Shown: positions 1 through 5,861 of the stretch, in pieces | How the letters are laid out: the number at the start of each line of letters is the position of its first letter | Position numbering within the stretch: the stretch's first letter is position 1 | Assembly (NCBI GenBank): GCA_012523535.1 | Contig: JAAYII010000378.1 | Coordinates: 1-8,145, forward strand | From: Peptococcaceae bacterium | GTDB taxonomy: Bacteria > Bacillota > Desulfitobacteriia > Desulfitobacteriales > Syntrophobotulaceae | Length of the DNA: 8,145 bases | Direction of reading: 5' to 3' | Notes under the pieces: generated by a model | What the model saw: only the letters and a program-made list of their open reading frames with translations | What the model was told of the DNA's origin: nothing | Database searches by the model: none | Position numbers and translations under genes: made by a program

Positions 1-104
1 ATGTAGTCCTGGGTCAATCCGGTTTGAATTGATAGTTCTTCCAAGGTTAATCGGCAGTCTTGGGACAAAACATGAAGGAGCCTTCTGTCCTCTTCACTAA
101 GCAT
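1..104 (-). CDS. N-terminal part of a probable Lrp/AsnC-type helix-turn-helix regulator (runs off left edge)
   Basis: Only the first 34 codons are inside the window; there is no stop before base 1. The start beginning MLSEEDRRLLHVLSQD is followed by LTLEELSIQTGL, which reads as the opening acidic helix and winged helix-turn-helix of Lrp/AsnC-like DNA-binding proteins. The ATG at 104-102 is preferred over the one at 110-108, because the AAAGGGG ribosome binding site (119-113) then lies 8 nt away instead of 2. The gene begins 15 nt after the aconitase stop with no terminator between, so the two are probably co-transcribed. The ligand-binding (RAM) domain expected in this family would lie outside the window and cannot be checked. 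Other small winged-helix families are possible. The HTH call is fairly safe; the family name is an inference. Confidence 0.6.
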   Translation of the reverse strand, partial: MLSEEDRRLLHVLSQDCRLTLEELSIQTGLTQDY

Positions 105-125
105 AATCATTACCCCTTTACTGGC

Positions 126-2048
126 TTATTTGTTAGCTTCGCGAGTGTAATTCAAAAGCCCTCCGGCCAGCAGGATGCGAGCTTGGCGTTCGGTAAAATC
201 ATGTTGCAAGTATATGGTTTTGTCTGTGTTGTCTATTTTTACGGGAATTGGCTCAGAGGAGAAAATGGCTTGTGTCAGGTTATCAAAAATAAGCTTACTG
301 TCCGGAGTGAGGAGATCATAATCCTCTTCTTGTTTAAAGGTAAGCGGTAAAATGCCAAAATTAATTAAGTTGGCTTTATGAATGCGGGCAAAACTCTTAG
401 CAATAACAACCCTGATTCCAAGATACATGGGAACTAAAGCGGCGTGTTCTCTACTCGAACCCTGGCCATAATTATGGCCGGCGATAATAATGCTTTGACC
501 TAATGCTTTGGCCCTGGCACTGAAACCTTCATCAATTTTGCTGAAAACATATTCTGACATGGCCGGGATATTGGAGCGCAATGGTAAGATTTTGGCACCG
601 GCCGGCATAATGTCATCGGTGGTAATATCATTGCCCAGTTTGATGGCAACCGGAAGTTCCAACCTGTCAGAAAGTTTGGGAGCCACCGGCAGAGGTTTGA
701 TATTCGGACCGCGAACAATTTCAACTTCCGAATTGGAAGGGGCCAGGATTAAAGAATCATCCACCCGATAATATTCGGGTAATTCGATTTCTGGATAAGG
801 GCCCAGAGTACGGGGATCGGTGATGGTTCCCGTTAAAGCGCTGGCTGCGGCAACTTCCGGACTGACCAGATAAATGCCGGCATCGATGGTTCCACTACGG
901 CCTTTAAAATTACGGTTGAATGTTCTGAGTGAAACTGCGCCGGAAGCTGGAGCTTGTCCCATACCGATACAAGGTCCGCATGTGGATTCCAGGATTCTGG
1001 CTCCGGCGTCCAGTAAATCCGTGAGAGCACCGTTATTGGCTATCATGGTCAAAACCTGTCGAGATCCGGGAGAAATAACTAAACTGACCTCGGGATGGAC
1101 GACCTTGCCTTTGAGAATAGAAGCAACGGTCATAAGATCACGGTAGGAGGAGTTAGTGCAACTGCCTATGGCAACCTGCTGTACTTTTGTTCCGATCAGT
1201 TCTGTGACCGGAACTACGTTGTCCGGCATATGAGGCTTGGCCACCAGGGGCTCTAATGAAGATAAATCAATAATTATTTCTTCATCATAGCTGGCATCAG
1301 GATCGGCTTGCAAAGGAATCCAATCCTTTTCCCTGTTTTGGGCTCTCAAAAATAACTTGGTTTGTTCATCACTGGGAAAGATCGAGGTTGTAGCACCCAG
1401 TTCGGCACCCATATTGGCAATAGTGGCTCTTTCCGGCACGCTTAAAGTAGCTACTCCCGGTCCGGCATATTCAAATATCTTACCCACACCGCCTTTAACT
1501 GAAAGACGACGCAGCAATTCCAGGATTACATCTTTGGCTGAAACCCAAGGGGGCAATTTGCCGGTGAGCCAGACCTTGACAATCTTGGGGTCTTTGATAT
1601 AAAATTCACCCCCACCCATGGCAACGGCTACATCCAGACCACCGGCCCCTATAGCCAGCATGCCCAAGCCGCCGCCGGTAGGGGTATGACTGTCGGATCC
1701 TAGTAGAGTTTTACCAGGTATTCCAAATCTTTCCAGGTGAACCTGATGGCAGATGCCATTACCCGGGCGGGAAAAATAAACGCCGAAACGGGAGGCGCAG
1801 CTCTGCAGGAAGGCATGATCGTCAGCATTTTCAAACCCTGTCTGCAAGGTGTTATGATCAACATAACTTACGGACAATTCAGTTTTAACTTTTGGAATAC
1901 CCATGGCTTCAAACTGAAGGTAGGCCATGGTTCCGGTAGCATCTTGAGTTAAAGTCTGATCAATACTAATACCAATTTCTCCGCCGGATCCAACTTTACC
2001 GGATCGAAGATGGCTGTTAAGTATTTTTTGAGTAAGATTAAGTCCCAT
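126..2048 (-). CDS. acn: Aconitate hydratase (aconitase), 640 aa
   Basis: Catalyses citrate-isocitrate interconversion through cis-aconitate in the cytoplasmic TCA cycle, using a [4Fe-4S] cluster. The signature GSDSHTPTGGGLG sits at residues 117-129. The three cluster cysteines are C297 (in GSCTNSS) and C357/C360 (in TCGPC). GRSGTIDAG lies at 383-391, and the C-terminal swivel domain (about 460-640) carries YGQGSSREHAAL at 527-538. The fused swivel domain argues against the separate LeuC/LeuD subunits of isopropylmalate dehydratase. At 640 residues it belongs to the short class of bacterial aconitases rather than the roughly 900-residue AcnA/CitB class; a homoaconitase-like activity cannot be excluded by eye. 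An AGAGGGGGA ribosome binding site (2064-2056) lies 7 nt before the ATG. It heads a minus-strand unit with the regulator downstream and is divergent from trmL. No frameshift or missing cluster ligand is seen. Confidence 0.95.
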   Translation of the reverse strand: MGLNLTQKILNSHLRSGKVGSGGEIGISIDQTLTQDATGTMAYLQFEAMGIPKVKTELSVSYVDHNTLQTGFENADDHAFLQSCASRFGVYFSRPGNGICHQVHLERFGIPGKTLLGSDSHTPTGGGLGMLAIGAGGLDVAVAMGGGEFYIKDPKIVKVWLTGKLPPWVSAKDVILELLRRLSVKGGVGKIFEYAGPGVATLSVPERATIANMGAELGATTSIFPSDEQTKLFLRAQNREKDWIPLQADPDASYDEEIIIDLSSLEPLVAKPHMPDNVVPVTELIGTKVQQVAIGSCTNSSYRDLMTVASILKGKVVHPEVSLVISPGSRQVLTMIANNGALTDLLDAGARILESTCGPCIGMGQAPASGAVSLRTFNRNFKGRSGTIDAGIYLVSPEVAAASALTGTITDPRTLGPYPEIELPEYYRVDDSLILAPSNSEVEIVRGPNIKPLPVAPKLSDRLELPVAIKLGNDITTDDIMPAGAKILPLRSNIPAMSEYVFSKIDEGFSARAKALGQSIIIAGHNYGQGSSREHAALVPMYLGIRVVIAKSFARIHKANLINFGILPLTFKQEEDYDLLTPDSKLIFDNLTQAIFSSEPIPVKIDNTDKTIYLQHDFTERQARILLAGGLLNYTREANK

Positions 2049-2116
2049 CAGTTAGTCCCCCTCTATATTTACCAAATTATTAATGTACCAAAAAAGCACT
2101 TGTTCATCCATAAAAA

Positions 2117-2136
2117 ATAATATGTATACATAATAT
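2117..2136. promoter_or_regulatory. Palindrome overlapping aconitase -10 and start point (candidate operator)
   Basis: The sequence ATAATATGTATACATAATAT contains a perfect 12-bp palindrome (2121-2132), flanked by three more matching pairs after one mismatch, so 18 of 20 positions are symmetrical. It covers the whole -10 element and the predicted start point, where a bound dimer would block RNA polymerase. A role for the neighbouring Lrp-like regulator is inference. AT-rich palindromes also arise by chance. Confidence 0.4.
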
Positions 2137-2158
2137 CCGTTATTGGGTCGGAATTCAA
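2130..2158 (-). promoter_or_regulatory. Sigma-A-type promoter of the aconitase operon
   Basis: On the minus strand, TTGAAT (2158-2153, 4/6 to the -35 consensus) is followed after exactly 17 bp by TATTAT (2135-2130, 5/6 to the -10). The start point would be near 2123, leaving a leader of about 75 nt before the aconitase ATG. Spacing, position and the absence of a competing gene support it. Confidence 0.6.
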
Positions 2159-2180
2159 GAAGACAGTTGTCAGAAGACAG
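2158..2180. repeat. Short direct repeat AGAAGACAG, two copies 14 bp apart
   Basis: AGAAGACAG occurs at 2158-2166 and again at 2172-2180. The first copy overlaps a small inverted repeat, GACAGTTGTC (2162-2171). The pair sits just upstream of the aconitase -35 element, where activators commonly bind, and also upstream of the trmL promoter. Function is unknown; the repeat itself is plain. Confidence 0.4.
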
Positions 2181-2226
2181 ACTGCCATGAAAAGATAATG
2201 AAAAACAAGATAGGTCTTAAATTTAA

Positions 2227-2255
2227 TATACTTTTAAACTTTTTCAGGTTATAAT
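2227..2255 (+). promoter_or_regulatory. Candidate promoter of trmL
   Basis: A perfect TATAAT (2250-2255) is preceded after 17 bp by a poor -35 match, TATACT (2227-2232). The start point would be near 2262, downstream of the ATG at 2258, which is one reason to start trmL at 2318. The surrounding DNA is very AT-rich, so a chance -10 match is possible. Confidence 0.4.
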
Positions 2256-2317
2256 ATATGAGAAATTGTGCTTTTAAAAAGAAAATTAGGGAAAAATGGC
2301 AAAAGAGATGTAAAACC

Positions 2318-2788
2318 ATGAATAGTCGGCTTAATATTGTTCTAGTTGAACCAGAGATTCCTCCTAATACAGGCAATATTGCCAGACTGTGCGCAGCAAT
2401 CGGTGCTGACCTGCATCTGGTTAAACCTCTTGGCTTTAGTATAGATGATAAGCATCTGAAAAGGGCAGGGCTTGATTATTGGCATCTGGTAGATGTTTAT
2501 CTTTACGAGAACTTCTGGGATTTTGAGGAAAAAAATCCCCAAGGGGACAGATTCCTTGCTACTACTAAAGCCAGTCGTTTTTATAATGAAGTAAGATACA
2601 CCAAAGGGTGTTATCTCGTATTCGGTAAAGAAACAAAAGGGCTAAGCGACGATATTAGGAACCGTTATCCCGACAGGCAAATACGTTTGCCTATGATAGC
2701 CGAGGCCAGGTCCCTTAACCTATCCAATTCTGTTGCCGTGGTTGCCTATGAAGCGCTGAGACAACTTAACTTTCCTGGGCTTTGTTGA
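2318..2788 (+). CDS. trmL: tRNA (cytidine/uridine-34-2'-O)-methyltransferase TrmL
   Basis: A SPOUT-fold methyltransferase that uses S-adenosylmethionine to methylate the ribose of the wobble nucleotide in certain leucine tRNAs. The 156-residue protein has the family's three motifs in order: NTGNIARLCAA at 17-27, FGKETKGL at 102-109, and RSLNLSNSVAVVAYEALRQ at 131-149. These build the trefoil knot and cofactor pocket, and the length fits a stand-alone TrmL/YibK protein. The frame stays open to an upstream ATG at 2258, which would add a lysine-rich 20-residue extension. I reject that start because the homologous part begins at MNSRLNIVLVEPEIPPNTGN and the likely transcription start (about 2262) lies after 2258. 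A weak AGAG ribosome binding site lies at 2304-2307. The gene is divergent from the aconitase and 43 nt ahead of the wecA-like gene. Confidence 0.92.
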   Translation: MNSRLNIVLVEPEIPPNTGNIARLCAAIGADLHLVKPLGFSIDDKHLKRAGLDYWHLVDVYLYENFWDFEEKNPQGDRFLATTKASRFYNEVRYTKGCYLVFGKETKGLSDDIRNRYPDRQIRLPMIAEARSLNLSNSVAVVAYEALRQLNFPGLC

Positions 2789-2831
2789 AATTATTGAAGT
2801 TTATTTCTTGGGGAGGATATAGAGGATAATA

Positions 2832-3920
2832 ATGATTCCATATTTATTGACCTTTTTTCTTGCAACTGTTTTTGCTTTGTTCTTGACTCCCGTTGCCATA
2901 AAATTAGCGGCTAAATGGGGTATTATGGATTACCCCGGAGAAAGAAGAGTGCATGAGAGACCTGTGCCCAGACTGGGAGGATTGGCAATCTACCTTTCCT
3001 TCTGGTTGGTAGTCCTGTTACAAATAGTTTATAACAGGGATTTTAACAGCGATGGCTTTAGAGTTATTTTGGGCTTGTTTGTCGGCAGCACAGTGCTCTT
3101 TGCTGTCGGTATTGTCGACGACATAAAAGGAGTAAGACCGCGCTACAAATTTTGGTGGCAGTTGGTTACAGCCATTATTCCTTTATTATTTGGACTTCCC
3201 GTTCCCTTTGACATTACGTTGCCGTTAATAGGAACTATTCATTTTGGCTTTTTTGGCTACTTATTTGTTGTATTATGGATAGTCGGTCTTGTTAATACCG
3301 TAAATATCTCTGACGGTCTTGATGGTTTGGCTGCTGGGATTTGCTTTTTCGCTTCTCTTATTTTATTCTGGTCGGCAAGACAAATAGAGATGGTGACTGC
3401 CTCGCTTATGATGTTGACTTTGGCGGGAGTGGCCTTTGGATTTCTCTTTTTTAACTTTAATCCAGCCAAAATTTTTATGGGCGATTCGGGGAGCATGTTT
3501 TTGGGTTATATTATCGGTGTGGTATCCATTTGGGGACTGTTAAAGACTCCTGCCGTTATAGGTCTTGTTATTCCTTTGCTGGTTATGGGGATGCCGATTG
3601 TTGATTTGGTTTTTGCAATTATAAGAAGGAAGTGGAAAGGGCTTTCAATAGCCAGAGCTGACAGAGGGCATTTGCATCATCGTTTGTTGGATGTGGGTTT
3701 GACCCAACGTCAAGCAGTATTGGTTCTTTACAGTATTAGTATTGGTTTTTGTTTATCCGCTGTTTTATATGAGTGCGGGCTATGGTATTTGGCTCTTATT
3801 CTGGTTGGGATCAATTTAGTAATTCTTTCAACTATAGTTTTGCGCAAATTTAACCTGCCTTATATCGGGCGCAAGAGCAAATCAAAAATAGGTAAAAAGT
3901 ATTATGCACAAAAACGGTGA
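2832..3920 (+). CDS. wecA: WecA/TagO-type undecaprenyl-phosphate N-acetylglucosaminyl-1-phosphate transferase
   Basis: An integral membrane enzyme that moves a sugar-1-phosphate (usually GlcNAc-1-P) from a UDP-sugar to undecaprenyl phosphate, the first step of teichoic-acid-like or other surface glycopolymer synthesis. The 362-residue protein has about ten hydrophobic segments. Family motifs seen: RRVHERPVPRLGG at 38-50; the Mg-binding Asp pair D96-D97 in VDDIKG; NTVNISDGLDGLAAG at 155-169 with D161 and D164; FMGDSGS at 215-221; and the cytoplasmic histidine loop DRGHLHHRLLDVGLTQRQ at 277-294. That HLHH loop is typical of WecA/TagO and not of MraY. Its true sugar substrate cannot be told from sequence. 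AGAGGA (2821-2826) lies 5 nt before the ATG and a further GGGGAGGA lies at 2810-2817. The tail is strongly basic. It probably shares the trmL transcript and is followed by a strong terminator. Confidence 0.92.
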   Translation: MIPYLLTFFLATVFALFLTPVAIKLAAKWGIMDYPGERRVHERPVPRLGGLAIYLSFWLVVLLQIVYNRDFNSDGFRVILGLFVGSTVLFAVGIVDDIKGVRPRYKFWWQLVTAIIPLLFGLPVPFDITLPLIGTIHFGFFGYLFVVLWIVGLVNTVNISDGLDGLAAGICFFASLILFWSARQIEMVTASLMMLTLAGVAFGFLFFNFNPAKIFMGDSGSMFLGYIIGVVSIWGLLKTPAVIGLVIPLLVMGMPIVDLVFAIIRRKWKGLSIARADRGHLHHRLLDVGLTQRQAVLVLYSISIGFCLSAVLYECGLWYLALILVGINLVILSTIVLRKFNLPYIGRKSKSKIGKKYYAQKR

Positions 3921-3954
3921 GCTTCAGCCTGATAAACTGATTTGTCAATAAGAC

Positions 3955-3986
3955 ATTATCCTGCCAAAGGGCAGGATAATTTTTTC
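3955..3986 (+). terminator. Intrinsic terminator after wecA
   Basis: A perfect 11-bp stem (ATTATCCTGCC at 3955-3965 pairing with GGCAGGATAAT at 3970-3980) closes a 4-nt AAAG loop and is followed by a run of T (3980-3985). It lies 34 nt after the wecA stop and ends the trmL-wecA unit. Confidence 0.93.
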
Positions 3987-4019
3987 TTTATGCGGGAAAA
4001 ATACTAATGGGTGATTAAA

Positions 4020-4048
4020 TTGACAAAACAAATGAATAATTGTATGAC
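4020..4048 (+). promoter_or_regulatory. Possible promoter within the start of the cysteine-rich ORF
   Basis: A perfect -35 hexamer TTGACA (4020-4025) is followed after 17 bp by TATGAC (4043-4048, 4/6 to TATAAT). Transcription would begin near 4055, inside the small ORF, and could serve the SASP gene instead. It may simply be coding sequence (Leu/Met-Thr-Lys) that resembles a promoter. Confidence 0.3.
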
Positions 4049-4190
4049 CAAACAAAAAACAGTCAGAGAATGTGCCCATAATTGTATTTATGCCATTGAT
4101 GGAGTGTGTCGTTTGGAGTATATGCACGGGCCTAAACAACCGGAATGTCCATATAAGGAAGGCAACCAAGCCGTAACCTCGGTTTTATAG
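4020..4190 (+). CDS. Small cysteine-rich protein, about 56 aa, function unknown
   Basis: I do not recognise a named family. The reading frame encodes a short protein with four regularly placed cysteines, C18-x3-C22-x7-C30-x12-C43, in the context ECAHNCIYAIDGVCRLEY and PECPYKEG; an extra C8 lies near the start. The pattern resembles small zinc- or iron-binding proteins of clostridia, but metal binding is inference. No signal peptide or membrane segment is visible. The TTG at 4020 is chosen because GGGTGAT (4009-4015) ends 4 nt upstream, a pairing close to the 3' end of 16S rRNA. Other in-frame starts are GTG 4011, ATG 4032 and ATG 4044 (48 aa), none with a convincing site. It lies between the wecA terminator and the SASP gene on the same strand. 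A perfect TTGACA overlaps its start, so a promoter reading of this stretch competes with it. Confidence 0.55.
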   Translation: MTKQMNNCMTKQKTVRECAHNCIYAIDGVCRLEYMHGPKQPECPYKEGNQAVTSVL

Positions 4191-4203
4191 TGACTTCTAT
4201 ATC

Positions 4204-4211
4204 AGGGAGGG
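4204..4211 (+). promoter_or_regulatory. Strong ribosome binding site upstream of the SASP gene
   Basis: AGGGAGGG is the best Shine-Dalgarno match in this interval, yet it is 27 nt from the first in-frame ATG (4239). In-frame ATT codons at 4218 and 4221 are at normal distance. The site therefore bears on which start is used. Confidence 0.5.
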
Positions 4212-4238
4212 TTATCTATTATTAAGCCACAAGAACAA

Positions 4239-4457
4239 ATGGGAAATAAAAGTCAACAGCTGCCAAAAAACGATACGAAAAAAAGAAAAAAAGATAAAGT
4301 CAGGGATAATTTCATTGAAGAATTAAAAATGGAAATTGCTTCTGAATTAGGACTTATAGACGAAATACGGGAGAAAGGATGGGATGCTCTAAGCCCTAGA
4401 GATTCAGGAAAAATAGGGGGAAAACTGGCTCAACGCCTTAAGAAAATAATGAAATAA
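4239..4457 (+). CDS. Small acid-soluble spore protein, alpha/beta type
   Basis: Proteins of this family coat DNA in the dormant spore, protect it from UV and chemical damage, and are degraded by the GPR protease at germination. The 72-residue protein has a lysine-rich N-terminal third (residues 4-22) and then the family core: FIEELKMEIASELGL (25-39), which contains the likely GPR cleavage site between E32 and I33, and a second helix ending DSGKIGGKLAQRLKK (55-69) with the conserved GxxGG turn. It is thus a divergent, N-terminally extended member. The start is uncertain. The only strong ribosome binding site, AGGGAGGG (4204-4211), lies 27 nt before the ATG at 4239 but 6-9 nt before in-frame ATT codons at 4218 and 4221. 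Starting there would add 6-7 residues. No clear forespore sigma-G promoter was found upstream. Confidence 0.8.
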   Translation: MGNKSQQLPKNDTKKRKKDKVRDNFIEELKMEIASELGLIDEIREKGWDALSPRDSGKIGGKLAQRLKKIMK

Positions 4458-4495
4458 TAATGATGAAGAGTGAATAACGCCAACAAGATAGAAAA

Positions 4496-4524
4496 TAGTT
4501 TTGCGCCCCACCTTATGGTATAAT
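4496..4524 (+). promoter_or_regulatory. Extended -10 promoter for ytoI-dnaE
   Basis: TGGTATAAT (4516-4524) is a perfect extended -10 element (TGn plus TATAAT). The -35 position 17 bp upstream holds only TAGTTT (4496-4501), which an extended -10 can tolerate. The start point would be near 4531, so these transcripts keep the ribosome binding site but lack the left arm of the hairpin. Confidence 0.55.
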
Positions 4525-4550
4525 TAGAAAAAAACAGGTGGGGTATTTTT
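4506..4550 (+). terminator. Inverted repeat between SASP gene and ytoI; possible terminator and ribosome-binding-site mask
   Basis: CCCCACCT (4506-4513) pairs perfectly with AGGTGGGG (4536-4543) across a 22-nt loop, extendable by one G-U pair, and is followed by TATTTTTATT. On transcripts coming from the SASP gene this resembles an intrinsic terminator, though the loop is long. The right arm is also the only good ribosome binding site for ytoI. Confidence 0.45.
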
Positions 4551-4555
4551 ATTAT

Positions 4556-5857
4556 ATGACTAAACACCAGCAAATACTTAGTTTTATAGAAAGTTTGCCT
4601 ATTGGCAGTAAAGTTTCAGTTCGTTTTATTGCCAGAGAATTGGATGTCAGTGAAGGAACGGCATATCGGGCTATAAAGGAAGCGGAAAACAAAGGTTTGG
4701 TCAGATCAATTGCCAAAGTCGGGACCTTAAGGATTGAAGGGGTTAAGGAAAGACAGATTGAAGATTTGACGCTGCGCGAAGTGAGTCAGATTGTTGAAGG
4801 CATTGTAATCAGCGGTGAGAGCAGGCTTAATGAACGCCCCAATAAATTTATTATTGCTGCAATGGAATTGAAAAACATAGAAAGATATTTGGAAGAAGAT
4901 TCTTTGTGCATTGTAGGGAATAGGGGCGATGTTCAAAAGCTCGCTTTGGAGAAAAAAGTACCGCTGCTTATCACAGGCGGATTCGAACCTGCACCTGAAA
5001 TTGTAGAACTGGCAAGGAAAACCGATACAGTGATTATCAGTTCGCCTTATGATACCTTTGTGGTGGCCACCCTTATTAACAGAGCAATTTTTGATCGTTT
5101 GATAGATAAAGAACTGTTGCTGGTTGAAGATATTATGGTCCGCGATGTTAAATATTTGACTCAGAATGCCACCGTCGGTGACTGGCATAAGCTGGCTAAT
5201 GATACAGGACATAGTCGGTTTCCGGTTGTTGATGAGAATTTTAATGTTGTGGGCATTGTCACGGCAGTGGATGTGGCTAGAGCCGATCAGAATGTGGCTA
5301 TATCTGAGGTTATGAATACCCAGCCTTTCGTTGTGGGCCGAGATGATTCCGTGACACATATTTCCCGCAGGATGGTTTGGGAAGGTTGGGAAATTGCGGC
5401 CGTGGTGGAAAACGGCAAACTTATAGGTATAGTCAGCTTGCAAGATGTGCTCGAGGCTTTTCAACAGGTCCAAAAACAACCTCAATTTGGAGAAACTGTG
5501 GATAACTTGGTTTTAAGCGGATTCCGTTATGTTGACGAATCGGAACACCTGACTATCAAGGGAGAAATCACCCAATTTATGGCCAATGAATTTGGTTCCG
5601 CCAGTTGCGGTAATCTGGTAACGTTGATGAATATGGCCGGTTATGTAGCTTTGCGCAAAAAATATCGGCTTGATGCCATTACGGAAAATTTTTCCTTCTA
5701 TCAGCTTCACCCGGTACCTGTGGGGACCGAGATTAAAATAACAGCCAAACTGCTCTTGGTGACAAAAAAACATTGTACCATAGAAATTGATGTGTACAAT
5801 GACCAGGGAATATTGGTAAAAGGCTTGATGACTGCCAGGATGGGGGAAAAAAAGTAA
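4556..5857 (+). CDS. ytoI: YtoI-like protein: HTH, DRTGG, CBS pair and hotdog domains
   Basis: A 433-residue cytoplasmic multidomain protein of unknown function, widespread in Firmicutes. Seen in order: an N-terminal winged helix-turn-helix (about 5-62; VSVRFIARELDVSEGTAYRA at 20-39); a DRTGG-type domain (about 70-185, with ITGG at 139-142); two CBS motifs (about 190-245 and 248-303, each ending in a GIV strand followed by Asp-Val), which usually bind adenine nucleotides; and a hotdog/thioesterase-like fold (about 315-430). The architecture suggests a nucleotide- or acyl-responsive regulator, but ligand and targets are not known to me. The ATG at 4556 is chosen over an upstream GTG at 4538, because AGGTGGGG (4536-4543) is its ribosome binding site and would overlap the GTG. 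It has its own extended -10 promoter. It ends 4 nt before dnaE, a neighbour pairing recalling Bacillus, where ytoI also lies close to dnaE. Confidence 0.88.
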   Translation: MTKHQQILSFIESLPIGSKVSVRFIARELDVSEGTAYRAIKEAENKGLVRSIAKVGTLRIEGVKERQIEDLTLREVSQIVEGIVISGESRLNERPNKFIIAAMELKNIERYLEEDSLCIVGNRGDVQKLALEKKVPLLITGGFEPAPEIVELARKTDTVIISSPYDTFVVATLINRAIFDRLIDKELLLVEDIMVRDVKYLTQNATVGDWHKLANDTGHSRFPVVDENFNVVGIVTAVDVARADQNVAISEVMNTQPFVVGRDDSVTHISRRMVWEGWEIAAVVENGKLIGIVSLQDVLEAFQQVQKQPQFGETVDNLVLSGFRYVDESEHLTIKGEITQFMANEFGSASCGNLVTLMNMAGYVALRKKYRLDAITENFSFYQLHPVPVGTEIKITAKLLLVTKKHCTIEIDVYNDQGILVKGLMTARMGEKK

Positions 5858-5861
5858 TCTA

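Noticed and set aside
60..350. 96-codon plus-strand frame over the regulator and the end of the aconitase gene
   Set aside because: It is antisense to conserved coding sequence on both sides, has no family resemblance and has no reason to exist as a gene.
2130..2143. ATAA-N6-TTAT in the acn promoter, resembling the CcpC site of Bacillus citB
   Set aside because: The CcpC dyad as I know it is ATAA-N7-TTAT. This one is a base short and lies in AT-rich DNA, so I do not claim a CcpC site.
4033..4062. TGAATA (4033-4038) as a sigma-G -35 element for the SASP gene
   Set aside because: No CATNNTA-like -10 element is found 17-18 bp downstream, and the hexamer lies inside the small ORF.
3945..4169. 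74-codon minus-strand frame opposite the terminator and cysteine-rich ORF
   Set aside because: It runs through the wecA terminator hairpin, has no ribosome binding site worth naming, and its codons mirror the plus-strand frame with the ordered cysteines.
4538..4555. Upstream GTG start for ytoI
   Set aside because: The GTG falls inside the AGGTGGGG that serves as ribosome binding site for the ATG at 4556, and the protein family begins at MTKHQQIL.
4727..5485. 252-codon open frame on the minus strand
   Set aside because: It lies wholly antisense to ytoI, whose domains are clear. The protein is rich in His, Asn, Cys and Phe with no recognisable motif, as expected from a shadow frame.
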